From assembly GCA_014584695.1 (NCBI GenBank), contig JACTMI010000024.1:1-64000 (forward strand): a stretch of 64,000 bases of DNA. Reading direction: 5' to 3'. The translations under genes and the position numbers were made by a program. Positions 17,530-26,790 of the stretch are shown here, in pieces. The notes below the pieces were generated by a model, which was given only the letters and a program-made list of their open reading frames with translations, was not told where the DNA came from and searched no databases. Position 1 is the stretch's first letter, and each line of letters begins with the position of its first letter. Source of the DNA: Acidobacteriota bacterium (GTDB taxonomy: Bacteria; Acidobacteriota; Thermoanaerobaculia; Multivoradales; JAGPDF01).

Positions 17530-19641
17530 TCACGGCGCTGCCATTGTGTCGAGCGGCTCGGAGCCGAGCCAGAGACCGTAGAGCAGCAGGCCGCCCGGAG
17601 AGTCGGCGGGTACGCGGACCTCGAAGAACAGCGGTGTCGAGGCCGTCAGCGGGAGCGCGAGCTCCTCGACGCCCCGGACCCGGCTCGGCGCCAGTCGCCA
17701 TCGCGCGAGGGGCGGATCCGATTCACTCTCCGCGCGGCGGGCTTCGATCTCGCAGGCCGCGCCGAGCCCGGGTTGCGCGGTGGCCACCTCGACCGTGACC
17801 TGCAGTCGGCCCGGCTCGAACCGATAGGTCGGTGTCCTGGCGCTCGCTCCCGGCGCGAGCCCGACGCTCTTCGGATTTCGTCCGCTCTCGCCCGCCAGCG
17901 AGAGCTGGTCGAGTGTGATCTCTCCCCCCGCGCAGAGCGCGGGGGGAACATAGCCAGCGGGAATCCTCCGCACCCACAGGCCCGGCCGGACGACGGGTGC
18001 GTCCAGGCTGAACCCCCGGTCCGCCTCGATGGCCAGGAGCACGGGGCCGGTGGCGGCGATGAGCTGCTCGAACATCGTCTGCTCGCTGCTCGCGGCGCGG
18101 AAGTTGGACCACGGGCGGGACGGCACGACGACGGCGGTCTCACCGCGCGGCGCGCAGAGCAGCTCGCGCAGCGGGCGCACCTGGTGCCGGACGCCGAGTC
18201 GCGAGAGATCGAGGTCGTGCAGGTTGAGCTCGGCCGCGATGCCCAGGTGCTCACCCGTCGCGACGTCCCCGAGCTCCGCCAACCGGTCGACGAGCTGGCT
18301 CCGGGTGTCCGGAGTCAGGCCGTGGTGGGCGGCGGCCAGGAGGCCCCGCGTGCCCGCAGCCAGGGCACCGAAGACGAGAACCAGCGCGACAGCCCGGCTG
18401 GCGACCGGTCGCCAGGTGGTGCGCAAGGCCGCCGCGAGCGCCACGCCGAAAGCCACCGCCGCCAGCGGGTAGCAGACGACGACGTTGCGGTGGAAGGGCG
18501 CTCCGGTCTGGCTGGTGGCGATCAAGACCAGCAGACCGATCGGCAGCACGATCCAGCCGCTCGCGCGGCGGAGCGCGAGGGCCGTTCCCACGACGGCGCC
18601 GGCGGTGACGATCGCTCCGAGGTTGCTGCGCAGCAGCGCGAGGTCGAGACGCAGGTGGGGCCAGCCCGGATCGACCCACAGGGTCGAGCCCTCGACGCCC
18701 AGGTAGGCGTGGAGCATCCGGCCGGTGTCACGTAGAAAGGTCGGCAGGTCGAGCAGCGCGAAGGGAGAGGTGGTGAGAAACGCCGCGCCGGCCGCGGCGG
18801 GAGCGGCGATCCAGAGCCAGGGCCGGTAGCCGGCCGGGCGGTGGACGGTGGCCACGGCCAGCGTGGCGATCGGGACCAGGCCGACGAGGGCCGAGTTGTA
18901 CTTCGTCGACACCGCGAGCCCGAGCGCCGCGGCGGCGAGCAGGAGCATGCCGGGACCGCCACCGTCGCGGAAGCGCAACGTGGCCCAGAGGACGGCGAGC
19001 GCGAACGCCGCCGCCGGCACGTCGGTCGTCGCCCACGAGGAGTGCTCGATGTGGAACTCGTTCGTGGCGAGCACGAAAGCGGCGGCAAGACCGGCGACGC
19101 GGCCCCCCAGCATGCTGCCGAGCGAAAAGGCGAGCAGCACCGACAGCGCTCCGAACAGAACGTTGACCCGGCGCGCCGCGCGATAGAACGATGGGTGGGA
19201 GATCCAGTAGGGCTGCGCTCCGGGTGTGGTCGCGAGGCTGTCTTCGCGCGCGCCGCGGTACCGGATCTCCGCAGGCTCTCGGAGCGCCTCGGGGGCGCCG
19301 TCGGGGAGCTGGGCGAGGGCGAGATAGGTCGTCACGGACGCCGCGGCTCCGGCGTAGATCAGGAGCGACCCGTAGTTGAAGAACCGCGGGTTGAAGTCCC
19401 CGGTGCGCAAGATCTCGAGCGAGCGATGGACGAGGAATGGCTCGTCCCAGTGGTGCAGGTACGGGAGCCCTTGACGGCTCCTCACGTCCCGCGCCACGAA
19501 GGCGATCGCGACGATCGCGGCGAGCGCCAGCGCGGCGGCGGCACGCGGTCGGCGGAGCCGCCGCAGCGCCGCTCGGGCGCGAGCGAGCCGAGCTTCGAAG
19601 AGAGCCCGGCGGGCTGTACGGGAGGCAGTCGTCTCGGCCAC
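17530..19641 (-). CDS. GT39/ArnT-type membrane glycosyltransferase
   Basis: 703 residues. After a basic N-terminus comes a membrane helix, then the lumenal-loop signature YLHHWDEPF: an acidic DE pair in the first loop is typical of polyprenyl-phosphate-dependent GT-C enzymes of the dolichyl-mannosyltransferase/ArnT kind. A second signature, SSWATTDVPAAAFALAVLW, and about ten further hydrophobic helices follow. The C-terminal about 220 residues are soluble and likely periplasmic. Sugar donor and acceptor are unknown. Start is GTG at 19641. It lies alone, convergent with the upstream membrane-protein gene. Confidence 0.82.
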   Translation of the reverse strand: MAETTASRTARRALFEARLARARAALRRLRRPRAAAALALAAIVAIAFVARDVRSRQGLPYLHHWDEPFLVHRSLEILRTGDFNPRFFNYGSLLIYAGAAASVTTYLALAQLPDGAPEALREPAEIRYRGAREDSLATTPGAQPYWISHPSFYRAARRVNVLFGALSVLLAFSLGSMLGGRVAGLAAAFVLATNEFHIEHSSWATTDVPAAAFALAVLWATLRFRDGGGPGMLLLAAAALGLAVSTKYNSALVGLVPIATLAVATVHRPAGYRPWLWIAAPAAAGAAFLTTSPFALLDLPTFLRDTGRMLHAYLGVEGSTLWVDPGWPHLRLDLALLRSNLGAIVTAGAVVGTALALRRASGWIVLPIGLLVLIATSQTGAPFHRNVVVCYPLAAVAFGVALAAALRTTWRPVASRAVALVLVFGALAAGTRGLLAAAHHGLTPDTRSQLVDRLAELGDVATGEHLGIAAELNLHDLDLSRLGVRHQVRPLRELLCAPRGETAVVVPSRPWSNFRAASSEQTMFEQLIAATGPVLLAIEADRGFSLDAPVVRPGLWVRRIPAGYVPPALCAGGEITLDQLSLAGESGRNPKSVGLAPGASARTPTYRFEPGRLQVTVEVATAQPGLGAACEIEARRAESESDPPLARWRLAPSRVRGVEELALPLTASTPLFFEVRVPADSPGGLLLYGLWLGSEPLDTMAAP

Positions 19642-19763
19642 GATGCGGTCGCTCCGGAGGTCTCAGTCTACGGGACGCGAGCGGCAGGCATCGCGGCCCG
19701 AGCCGCGTCGGCGCCACCCGGCGCCGCGCGCTGCTCGCCAGCGTGCGCCGCCTGCCCGACCGC

Positions 19764-21644
19764 TCAGGTCGGCAGCACGACGCGGTCGAGGAGCTTCTGC
19801 GCCGCCGAGGAGGCGGGCGCGTGGGTGAGAATCTGCTGGATCCGCTCGATCGCGCGGACGTGGTCGCCGACGCTCTGGTAGAGCACGATCTCACCGTAGA
19901 GGTTCTCGGCGAGGACATTCAGGCGCTCGCCGACCGCGCGCACGTGGTCCCCATCCGGAAATCGCTCCAGGTAGGCGTGCCCGGCGGCGAGGTCGGTGTA
20001 GGTCGAGGCGAGTTGAACCAGGCGGGCTGACGAGAGCGCTCGCAACTCGGGGTCGCGGTCCTGCGCGGCGAGCTCCGCCAGCGCGGTCAGCTGGGTCAAG
20101 CTGGGCGCCAGATTCCGTAGCCCGCGCTGGGCCCGCCGTGCGGCGGCGCTCTCCGGAGCCGTTTCCCAGGCGCGCAGGAACTGGGCCACCGCGTCGGCCT
20201 GCCGGGACGAGCGGCTATAGGCCTCGCCGAGCGCGAGCGCGACGTCGGGTGCCTCCTCGGCCTCGGGGTAGTTCGACAGGAAGGTCTCGAGGAAGGGCGT
20301 CTCCCAGATGCCGCCGCGCCAGATCTCCCCGGCGCGCGGATAGAGGTTGCGCCGTTCGGTGTCGAGCACGTCGCGTTGGGCTTCGAGCGTCGGCAGCAGC
20401 GGTGAGCTCGGGTCGAGCGCTCGCACCTCGTCGGCCTCGGCGACGTAGGCCGCGATCAAGCGGCCGTAGTCACGGGCGATCGGCTGCTGAGCGAGCAGCG
20501 CGTCGCGGCGTTCGTGGAGCCGGGCGAGGCGCAGCCGTTCGGCCTCGACGCCGGTCGGCCAGGCGGTGAGCGCCGCCTGCTCGATCAGCTTGCGCCGGGA
20601 CGGCAGCGGCTTGGCGTCGGTACGGCTCTCCGGGCGCCCGCTCGCGCGCGGTTCCGGCTTGCTCTCCGCCTTCAGATCTGGTTTGGCCGCCGCGGCATAG
20701 GCGAGCAACTTCTGCTGCGTCGAGCTGCGGGTGTCGGCCGGGTTCTTCTCGTCGCCGCGCGCCAGGCCCTGGGCGCGGATCCGCGCCGCGGCCGTCCGCT
20801 GATCGAAGAAGGGGTGGGTGCGCCAGTAGCCATACTCCTTCGACGAGTCGGGCAGCCGGCTGCCGAGCGCGGACATCAGCTGCAGGGTGCCGTCCGGAGC
20901 AAAGCCGGCCGCAGCGGCCCAGCGCTGACCCTCCTCGTCGGCTTCGTCCTCGAAGTCCCGGCTGTAACTGCGCAGCAGCAGCTCCGAGAGGATCAGGCTG
21001 GCGGCATAGCTGCCGTAGATGAGGTCGCCTTGCCCGGTGTCGGCCCGCTCGATGCCGTAGGGATCGGGCACTTCGCCCGGGCGCGGGCCGCTGTTGCGTC
21101 CCGCATTGACCATCAGCCCGACCACCAGGGCCTGGGTGAGGACGTTCAGCAGCGTCGCCCGGCGCTCCATCTTGAGTCCGTGTCGCAGCACGACGTGGGC
21201 GATCTCGTGCCCCAGGAGAGCCGCCAGCTGGTCGTCCGTCAGCCCGATGGAGAGCATGCCCCGCGTGATGAAAATCTGGCCGGCTGGCAGCGCGAAGGCG
21301 TTCGGCTCCGGCATGTCGATCAGGTAGAAGGAGATCGGAAACTCGGTGAAACCCGACTCGTGGACGATTCGGTAACCGAGGCTCGAAACGCGGCGCAGCG
21401 CCTCGGGGTTGTCCCAGGCGCCGTAGACCCGCAGGGCCTGCGCGGCGGCGTCGAGGCTCTTCTCGAACAGGTCGGCCTGCGGCGGCGGCTCGGTCGCCGG
21501 TTTGGCGGCCGGCGACTGAGCGGCCACCGGACCGGTCAGCAACCCGCCGACGAGCAGAGCGATGATCCCGGAGCGGAGGAACCTCGCTTCCGGTCGCTCT
21601 CCCCGAGGCCGGAACGGGGCAGATTCCAAGGCAGCGCGCCTCAC
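19764..21644 (-). CDS. M48 family metalloprotease with C-terminal helical/TPR-like region
   Basis: 626 residues with a signal peptide (about 24-42). The zinc motif HEIAH is at 146-150 within GHEIAHVVLRHG, and the third ligand lies in the EDEADEEGQRWAAAAGF segment; this is the BepA/YfgC-like layout of periplasmic M48 proteases that oversee outer-membrane protein assembly. The C-terminal half is alpha-helical with repeat-like character. The GTG at 21644 is preferred: a TAGAGT hexamer lies 7 nt before it, and the longer open frame upstream only translates the tandem repeats. Probably monocistronic. Confidence 0.88.
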   Translation of the reverse strand: MRRAALESAPFRPRGERPEARFLRSGIIALLVGGLLTGPVAAQSPAAKPATEPPPQADLFEKSLDAAAQALRVYGAWDNPEALRRVSSLGYRIVHESGFTEFPISFYLIDMPEPNAFALPAGQIFITRGMLSIGLTDDQLAALLGHEIAHVVLRHGLKMERRATLLNVLTQALVVGLMVNAGRNSGPRPGEVPDPYGIERADTGQGDLIYGSYAASLILSELLLRSYSRDFEDEADEEGQRWAAAAGFAPDGTLQLMSALGSRLPDSSKEYGYWRTHPFFDQRTAAARIRAQGLARGDEKNPADTRSSTQQKLLAYAAAAKPDLKAESKPEPRASGRPESRTDAKPLPSRRKLIEQAALTAWPTGVEAERLRLARLHERRDALLAQQPIARDYGRLIAAYVAEADEVRALDPSSPLLPTLEAQRDVLDTERRNLYPRAGEIWRGGIWETPFLETFLSNYPEAEEAPDVALALGEAYSRSSRQADAVAQFLRAWETAPESAAARRAQRGLRNLAPSLTQLTALAELAAQDRDPELRALSSARLVQLASTYTDLAAGHAYLERFPDGDHVRAVGERLNVLAENLYGEIVLYQSVGDHVRAIERIQQILTHAPASSAAQKLLDRVVLPT

Positions 21645-21651
21645 GCGAAGA

Positions 21652-21657
21652 ACTCTA
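21652..21657 (-). promoter_or_regulatory. Candidate -10 element of the M48 gene
   Basis: TAGAGT on the minus strand, 7 nt upstream of the GTG start, with no Shine-Dalgarno in between. The identical hexamer lies 9 nt before the GT2 gene at 45111. No clear -35 element. Confidence 0.35.
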
Positions 21658-21840
21658 GCAGGGCGCGTGCCGGACCCCGGCTCGCCGACGGCGCCACTCC
21701 CCGAGCTCGCCACCCCACCCCCCTCCCACCCGCCACCTCCCGCCACCCCAGGCCAACGGTCGGGCTGGCTGGGAGAGAAGGACAGTGGCGAGGGGGAGGG
21801 CGAGGAAGGACCCGTCGGAGGGGAAGGTCCTAAGAAGACC

Positions 21841-21940
21841 GGAGAAGGAAAGGACCAGAGAAGGAAAGGACCAGAGAAGGAAAGGACCAGAGAAGGAAAG
21901 GACCAGAGAAGGAAAGGACCAGAGAAGGAAAGGACCAGAG
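21841..21940. repeat. 16-bp tandem repeat, about 6 copies
   Basis: Five intact copies of CCAGAGAAGGAAAGGA (from 21855, 21871, 21887, 21903 and 21919) with partial units at both ends. Sequence identity between copies is complete, which suggests recent expansion or ongoing slippage. It directly abuts the 91-bp array. The stretch 21658-21840 before it is G/C-rich and shows no gene. Confidence 0.95.
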
Positions 21941-22188
21941 CTCCCTTCAATGGGCTTTTCGCTTTTCGCTCTTCGCGCTTCCGCCAGTGAATCAGCCACG
22001 CCGCCCAGCGAGCGCTCCGCCCGTCCCCATACTCCCTTCAATGGGCTCTTCGCTTTTCGCCTTTCGCGCTTCCGCCAGCGAATCAGCCACGCCGCCCAGC
22101 GAGCGCCCCGCCCGCCCCCACACTCCCTTCAATGGGCTTTTCGCTTTTCGCGCTTCCGCCAGCGAATCAGCCACGCCGCCCAGCGATC
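21941..22188. repeat. 91-bp tandem repeat array, about 2.7 units
   Basis: The landmark TTCAATGGG recurs at 21946, 22037 and 22128 (91-bp period). Units match those at 90-355 in the same orientation, and the third unit carries a short internal deletion. The array ends about 35 nt before the start of the small PHA-granule-like gene. As at the left edge of the window, the frame changes from unit to unit, so it is unlikely to be coding. Confidence 0.92.
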
Positions 22189-22222
22189 GCCCGGCGAGCG
22201 CGGCGCTCGATAGACTGCCTGG

Positions 22223-22501
22223 ATGGGCGAGCTGCTGATCGAGGTCGCGACGGCCAAGGCATCCATGGCGGAGGTGCGGGCGGCGCTCGACGCCGCTCTG
22301 TACAAGCAGTTTCCCGGCGGCATGCTGCAGCGGCGCTGGGAAGGGGACGTGCTGCGGCTGAGCGGGCCGGGGGCCGCGGGCTCGATCCAATACGACGCCG
22401 GCCGGCTGATCGGCCGGGCCGAGCTCGGCCCCCCGGCCAGCCTCATGCGCGGGCTGATCGAGACCAAGATCGGGACGGCGATGCGCGAGGCCGCGGGCTG
22501 A
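22223..22501 (+). CDS. Small protein resembling PHA-granule system (PHA_gran_rgn) family
   Basis: 92 residues. The central segment RRWEGDVLRLSGPGAAGSI and the following beta-strand/helix layout resemble the polyhydroxyalkanoic-acid system family, small proteins of about 90-100 residues. Similarity is by pattern, so this is moderate. The ATG at 22223 follows a TAGACT hexamer by 6 nt and has no Shine-Dalgarno, suggesting leaderless initiation. It heads a plus-strand set that includes fadI and fadJ, a context compatible with acyl-CoA or storage-lipid metabolism. Confidence 0.65.
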   Translation: MGELLIEVATAKASMAEVRAALDAALYKQFPGGMLQRRWEGDVLRLSGPGAAGSIQYDAGRLIGRAELGPPASLMRGLIETKIGTAMREAAG

Positions 22502-22514
22502 CGGTCGCTCCTTC

Positions 22515-23162
22515 GTGCCGATGAGCAGCGGGCCGACGAGCGCCGGGGGGCCGTTGCAGGTCGCCCTCGAGCGCTGGGCACGGGAGAGTCCGGAGGCGCC
22601 GTTCCTCTTCTTCCGCGGTGAGCGCGGGCACTTTCGCTGGTGGTCCTTTGCCGCCGCGCTCGCCGAGCTCGACCGCACGAGCGCCACCAGAACCAGCGCA
22701 GACACCGAGCCGAGAGCGTTCCTCCTGGGGCTCGAGGCGCTCCGGAGCGCGCCGTCCGAGCAGCTGGGACGCCAACTCGGTGCGCCGAGGCGAGGGCGGG
22801 ACATCTGGATCTCGACCCGTGCCGTGGACGTGACCTGCGAGGCCCAGCTCGCCCTCTGGGCGGCGCACACCGGCGCGGCGATCGTGCGCGAGCCGGGCGA
22901 GCGGCTGCATCCCGAGCTGCTCGCCTGGGCGCGGCCGACCCTCGTCTCGGCGCCGGGCGCAGAGATCGACGGCCTCTTCGGGGGTCTCGAGAACATCTCG
23001 CCGCGACTCTGGGCGAAGCGTTGGCGCCGGCGCCGGCTCGCTCGGCTGCGCGCGCTGCTGGTGGAGGGAGCCGGGGAGACCCTCGTACTGGCGCGGCGGG
23101 CGGCCGCGCTGGGAGCGCCAGAGGACCTCCTGCTGCTTCCGTTTCCGGGGGCCCGATGGTAG
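22515..23162 (+). CDS. AMP-binding-like N-terminal fragment, function unknown
   Basis: 215 residues. The first part (LQVALERWARESPEAPFLFF, then WWSFAAALAEL) reads like the opening of long-chain acyl-CoA synthetases, and the middle (AQLALWAAHTGAAIVREPGERLHPELLAWARPT) like the helix-strand pattern of that fold, but the ATP-binding P-loop, the A8 motif and the C-terminal subdomain are all absent. It may be a decayed or repurposed acyl-CoA synthetase. Start is GTG at 22515 (ATG at 22521 also possible). Lies between the small PHA-like gene and fadI; its stop overlaps an unused ATG. Confidence 0.6.
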   Translation: MPMSSGPTSAGGPLQVALERWARESPEAPFLFFRGERGHFRWWSFAAALAELDRTSATRTSADTEPRAFLLGLEALRSAPSEQLGRQLGAPRRGRDIWISTRAVDVTCEAQLALWAAHTGAAIVREPGERLHPELLAWARPTLVSAPGAEIDGLFGGLENISPRLWAKRWRRRRLARLRALLVEGAGETLVLARRAAALGAPEDLLLLPFPGARW

Positions 23163-23188
23163 AAAGACCGCGACAAGGAGGGACTCCG

Positions 23189-24643
23189 ATGGCGGAATCC
23201 GCCGACCCCGAGCTCGGCCCGCCGCCCAGCCCGCTGCCGCCGCGCAACGACGCCTCCGCCGCCCAGGAAATCGGCGAACGCGCCGACACCGTCCGGACCG
23301 GCCTCGGAGTCTCCGGTTTCCCGAGCCCCCTGAAGGTCAGCCGTCAGAAGCTGCGCGGACACAACGGCCGCGCGGCGATCGTCGACGGCTGCCGGACGCC
23401 GTTCGCCAAGGCCGGGACCGACCTCGCCGAGCTCGACGTGATCGACTTGGCGGGGATCGCCGGCGGCGAGGCCGTGGCGCGAACCGGCATCGATCCCGCA
23501 GAAGTCGACTTCGCGGTGTTCGGTGTCGTGGTGGCGGCCCTCCATGGGCCGAATCTCGGGCGCGAAGTGGTCTTCCGCTCGGCCCTGCCCGCCTCGATCC
23601 CGGGCACCACGGTGAACCTCGCCTGCGCTTCGTCCAACCGCGCCATCGTCACCGCGGTCGAGGCGATCCTCCTCGGCGAAGCGGAGGTCGTGCTGGCCGG
23701 TGGCGCCGAGTCGCTCTCGAACGTTCCGCTCCAGTTCACGAAGGGCGCCGCGGATCGCTTCATCGCCCTCTCCAAGGCGCGCGGCACTGGCGCGCGCGCG
23801 CGGCTCGCCGCTGGCTTCCGGCCGCGCGACTTCGTGCCGGTGCCGCCGGCGATCGCCGAGCTCGCGACCGGCATGTCGATGGGCGAGGCCTGCGAGAAGA
23901 TGGCCAAGGAGAACGACGTCGGCCGCCGTGCCCAGGACGAGATCGCCTTCCTGTCCCACTCCCGCGCCGCCGCCGCGCAGGCCGAGGGGAGGTTCGCGGA
24001 CCAGATCGTCGCGGTCTTTCCACCGCCGCGCTACGACCGCGCGGTGGTCGCCGACAACGGCGTCCGCGCCGATTCCTCGCCCGAGGCACTGGCGCGGCTG
24101 GCGCCGGTCTTCGATCGCCGCTACGGCACCATCACCGCGGGCAATGCCTCGCCGATCACCGACGGTGGCGCGGCGGTGGTGGTGATGAGCGAGCGGCGGG
24201 CGCGCCAACTCGGCCGGCCCCCGCTCGGGTTCGTTCGCTCCTACGCCTGGGCGGCGATCCCGCCGGGCGGCCAGCTGCTGCAGGGACCGGCCTACGCGGC
24301 CCCTCTGGCGCTCGAGCGGGCGGGCCTCAAGCTCGCCGACATCGACCTGGTGGAGACCCACGAGGCCTTCGCGGCGCAGGTGCTGTCGAACCTCAAGGCC
24401 TGGGCGTCGCCGAGGTTCGCGCGCGAGGAGCTCAACCGGAGCGAGCCGATGGGCGAGGTGGACCTCGCGCGTTGGAACGTCAACGGCGGCTCGATCGCCC
24501 TCGGCCACCCGTTCGGCGCCACCGGCGCCCGGATCACGCTGCAACTGTTGCGCGAGCTCGAGCGCCGAAACCTCAAGTACGGGTTGCTCACCGTTTGCGC
24601 CGCCGGCGGACACGGCTTCGCGATGGTGGTGGAGCGCGAGTGA
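23189..24643 (+). CDS. fadI: Acetyl-CoA C-acyltransferase (fatty-acid oxidation thiolase)
   Basis: 484 residues. Cleaves 3-ketoacyl-CoA in beta-oxidation, with the nucleophile Cys146 in NLACASSNRA, the His motif GHPFGATGARI and the second Cys in CAAGGHG. The layout matches FadI rather than FadA. It carries an unusual N-terminal extension of about 55 residues, Pro/Ala-rich, before the conserved GRAAIVDGCRTPF. ATG at 23189 has a good AAGGAGG about 8 nt upstream. It overlaps the fadJ start by GTGA, so the two subunits are likely made together. Confidence 0.96.
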   Translation: MAESADPELGPPPSPLPPRNDASAAQEIGERADTVRTGLGVSGFPSPLKVSRQKLRGHNGRAAIVDGCRTPFAKAGTDLAELDVIDLAGIAGGEAVARTGIDPAEVDFAVFGVVVAALHGPNLGREVVFRSALPASIPGTTVNLACASSNRAIVTAVEAILLGEAEVVLAGGAESLSNVPLQFTKGAADRFIALSKARGTGARARLAAGFRPRDFVPVPPAIAELATGMSMGEACEKMAKENDVGRRAQDEIAFLSHSRAAAAQAEGRFADQIVAVFPPPRYDRAVVADNGVRADSSPEALARLAPVFDRRYGTITAGNASPITDGGAAVVVMSERRARQLGRPPLGFVRSYAWAAIPPGGQLLQGPAYAAPLALERAGLKLADIDLVETHEAFAAQVLSNLKAWASPRFAREELNRSEPMGEVDLARWNVNGGSIALGHPFGATGARITLQLLRELERRNLKYGLLTVCAAGGHGFAMVVERE

Positions 24644-26742
24644 GCCCCGAGGTCCGCCTGGAGATTCGCGACTCCCGGGCGGTGGTGACGTTCGACACTC
24701 CAGGCCGGCCGGTCAACACGCTCGGCACCACGGCGATCCACGACCTCGAGCTGGCCCTCGACACGCTCGAGTCCCATCGCACGCTCGCGGGCGCGCTCGT
24801 GGTTTCGGCCAAGGCGGGGAACTTCCTCTCCGGGGCCGATCTCGACGAGCTCGACCTGCTGCGGGCCCCCGAGGAGGCGACGGTCTGGGTGGAGCGAGGG
24901 CAGGCGGCGCTGCGGCGGCTGGAGCGGCTCGCCTTTCCGACCGTGGCGCTGGTGCGCGGCGCCGCGCTCGGCGGCGGCCTGGAGCTCGCGCTGGCTTGCA
25001 CCTACCGGGTCGCCGCCGAGGATCCGGTGACTCAGTTGGGCCTCCCCGAAGTCCAGTTGGGCCTCTGCCCGGCGCTCGGCGGGACCTGGCGATTGCCGCG
25101 GCGGGCGGGATTCGCCGCGGGCCTCGAGCTGTTGCTCTCCGGCCGCCGGCTGGGTGCCCGCGAGGCGTGGGCCGCTGGCCTGGTCGACGAAGTCGTGCCG
25201 GCGGAGGTGCTCGAGGCGGCGGCGCTGCGACTGCTCGCGGAGCGGCCGCGGCCACTCCGCGGCGGGGGGGCTTGGCGCCGCCTGGCCGCCGGAAACCCGC
25301 TCGGGCGCGCGCTGATCCTCGGCGCGGCGCGGCGGGCGGTGCGGTCGAAGGGCGCCGACCGTCTGCCCGCTCCGGGCGCGATCCTGGCGGCGGCCCGCGC
25401 GGGAGCCGCCCGCGGCGGTGCCGCCGCGGAGCGGGTCGAGGCCCGAGAGTTCGGTGCGCTGGCCCTGTCGGAGGCCTCCCGTTCCCTGGTCGCGCTGTTC
25501 CGGGCCGCGCAGGCGGCGCGACCCGCGCGCGCGGAGGGGTTCGAGGTCGAGGGGTGGCGGGTCGGCGTTCTCGGCGCAGGCCTGATGGGGAGCGGAATCG
25601 CGCAGGTGGCCGCGCGGGCCGGCCACCCCGTGCGGCTGTTCGACCTCTCCGCGGCCGCCCTCGGCGTGGCCCTCGCCGGGGCGGCGAAGAGCTTCGCGTC
25701 GGCGCGCCGCCGGCGCCGGTGGACCGCGGCCGAGGAGCGGGCGGCGCGCGCTCGGCTGGCGCCGACGCTCTCGCCGCGCGGCTTCGGCGGTTGCCGGTTG
25801 GTCATCGAGGCGATCGCCGAGGACCTGACGGCGAAGCGGGAGCTGCTGGCCCGCATCGCCGGCGACCTGGCGCCGGATGCGATTCTCGCTTCGAACACGT
25901 CGACGTTGCCGATCGCCGATCTGGCCGCCGGGCTGCCCGGGCCCGAGCGGGTGGTGGGCCTCCACTTCTTTTCGCCGGTGCCGAAGATGCCCCTGGTCGA
26001 GATCGTCCGCCACCCCGGGACCTCGGAGCGGACGATCGAGCTGGCGCGGCGCTTCGTCGCCGGCCTGGGCAAGACCGCCATCGTGGTCCGCGACGGCCCG
26101 GGCTTCTACACCTCGCGGATCCTGGCGCCCTATCTGGCGGAGGCGGCCTGGCTGCTGGCCGCCGGGCATACCGCGCCGGAGATCGACGAGAGCGCTCGCG
26201 CGCTCGGCTTCCCGGTCGGTCCCCTGACGCTCGTCGACGAGATCGGCCTTGATGTCGCGGCGCGCGCGGCGGCGGTGCTCGCCGAGGCCTTTCCGGACCG
26301 GCTGCCCTCGGCCGAGCCGTTCGCCCGGCTGGTCGCGGCCGGCCATCTCGGCCGCAAGAGCGGCCACGGCTTCTACGACTACCGTGGCCCGGTGCGGCGG
26401 CCCGACCTCGACGCCACCCGCGGGCTCGGGCTCGAAGCCCCGCGGCGGGCGGCCAGCGCCGAAGAGCTGTCCGATCGGCTGCTCTTCGCGATGGTGGCCG
26501 AAGCGGTGCGCTGCCTGGAGGACGGAATCCTCGCCGGCCCGCGCGATGGCGACCTAGGTGCCGTGCTCGGGCTCGGCTTCCCCCCCGACCTGGGTGGCCC
26601 GTTCCGCTGGCTCGACCGGATCGGCGCCGCCGCGGCGCTCGGCCGACTCGAGGCGCTGGCGGCGGTGACCGGCGCGCCGCTCTTTCAGGCACCGGAGTCG
26701 CTGGTCGCGCTGGCCGCCGACGGCTCTCGCTTTCACGCCTGA
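24640..26742 (+). CDS. fadJ: Bifunctional enoyl-CoA hydratase / 3-hydroxyacyl-CoA dehydrogenase
   Basis: 700 residues, the alpha subunit partner of the FadI thiolase. The crotonase domain (1 to about 190) carries the oxyanion-hole segment KAGNFLSGADL and catalytic glutamates Glu115 (GGGLELALAC) and Glu137 (LPEVQLGL). A linker leads to the dehydrogenase domain from about residue 306 with the NAD fold GVLGAGLMGSGIAQ, SNTSTLPI and the catalytic His in HFFSPVPKMPLVEIV. GTG at 24640 overlaps the fadI stop (GTGA). Confidence 0.96.
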   Translation: MSPEVRLEIRDSRAVVTFDTPGRPVNTLGTTAIHDLELALDTLESHRTLAGALVVSAKAGNFLSGADLDELDLLRAPEEATVWVERGQAALRRLERLAFPTVALVRGAALGGGLELALACTYRVAAEDPVTQLGLPEVQLGLCPALGGTWRLPRRAGFAAGLELLLSGRRLGAREAWAAGLVDEVVPAEVLEAAALRLLAERPRPLRGGGAWRRLAAGNPLGRALILGAARRAVRSKGADRLPAPGAILAAARAGAARGGAAAERVEAREFGALALSEASRSLVALFRAAQAARPARAEGFEVEGWRVGVLGAGLMGSGIAQVAARAGHPVRLFDLSAAALGVALAGAAKSFASARRRRRWTAAEERAARARLAPTLSPRGFGGCRLVIEAIAEDLTAKRELLARIAGDLAPDAILASNTSTLPIADLAAGLPGPERVVGLHFFSPVPKMPLVEIVRHPGTSERTIELARRFVAGLGKTAIVVRDGPGFYTSRILAPYLAEAAWLLAAGHTAPEIDESARALGFPVGPLTLVDEIGLDVAARAAAVLAEAFPDRLPSAEPFARLVAAGHLGRKSGHGFYDYRGPVRRPDLDATRGLGLEAPRRAASAEELSDRLLFAMVAEAVRCLEDGILAGPRDGDLGAVLGLGFPPDLGGPFRWLDRIGAAAALGRLEALAAVTGAPLFQAPESLVALAADGSRFHA

Positions 26743-26790
26743 TCGCCGCGGCCTCGCGACCGCCGCCGGCCGCCGCTATGCTTCGAGGTC

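Noticed and set aside
21645-21950. N-terminal extension of the M48 protein (repeating LVLSFSGPFLLWSFP)
   Set aside because: It is a translation of the 16-bp tandem repeat on the minus strand. The GTG at 21644 with a -10 box fits better.
21841-22188. CRISPR array
   Set aside because: Repeats are directly tandem with no unique spacers, and no cas genes are present.
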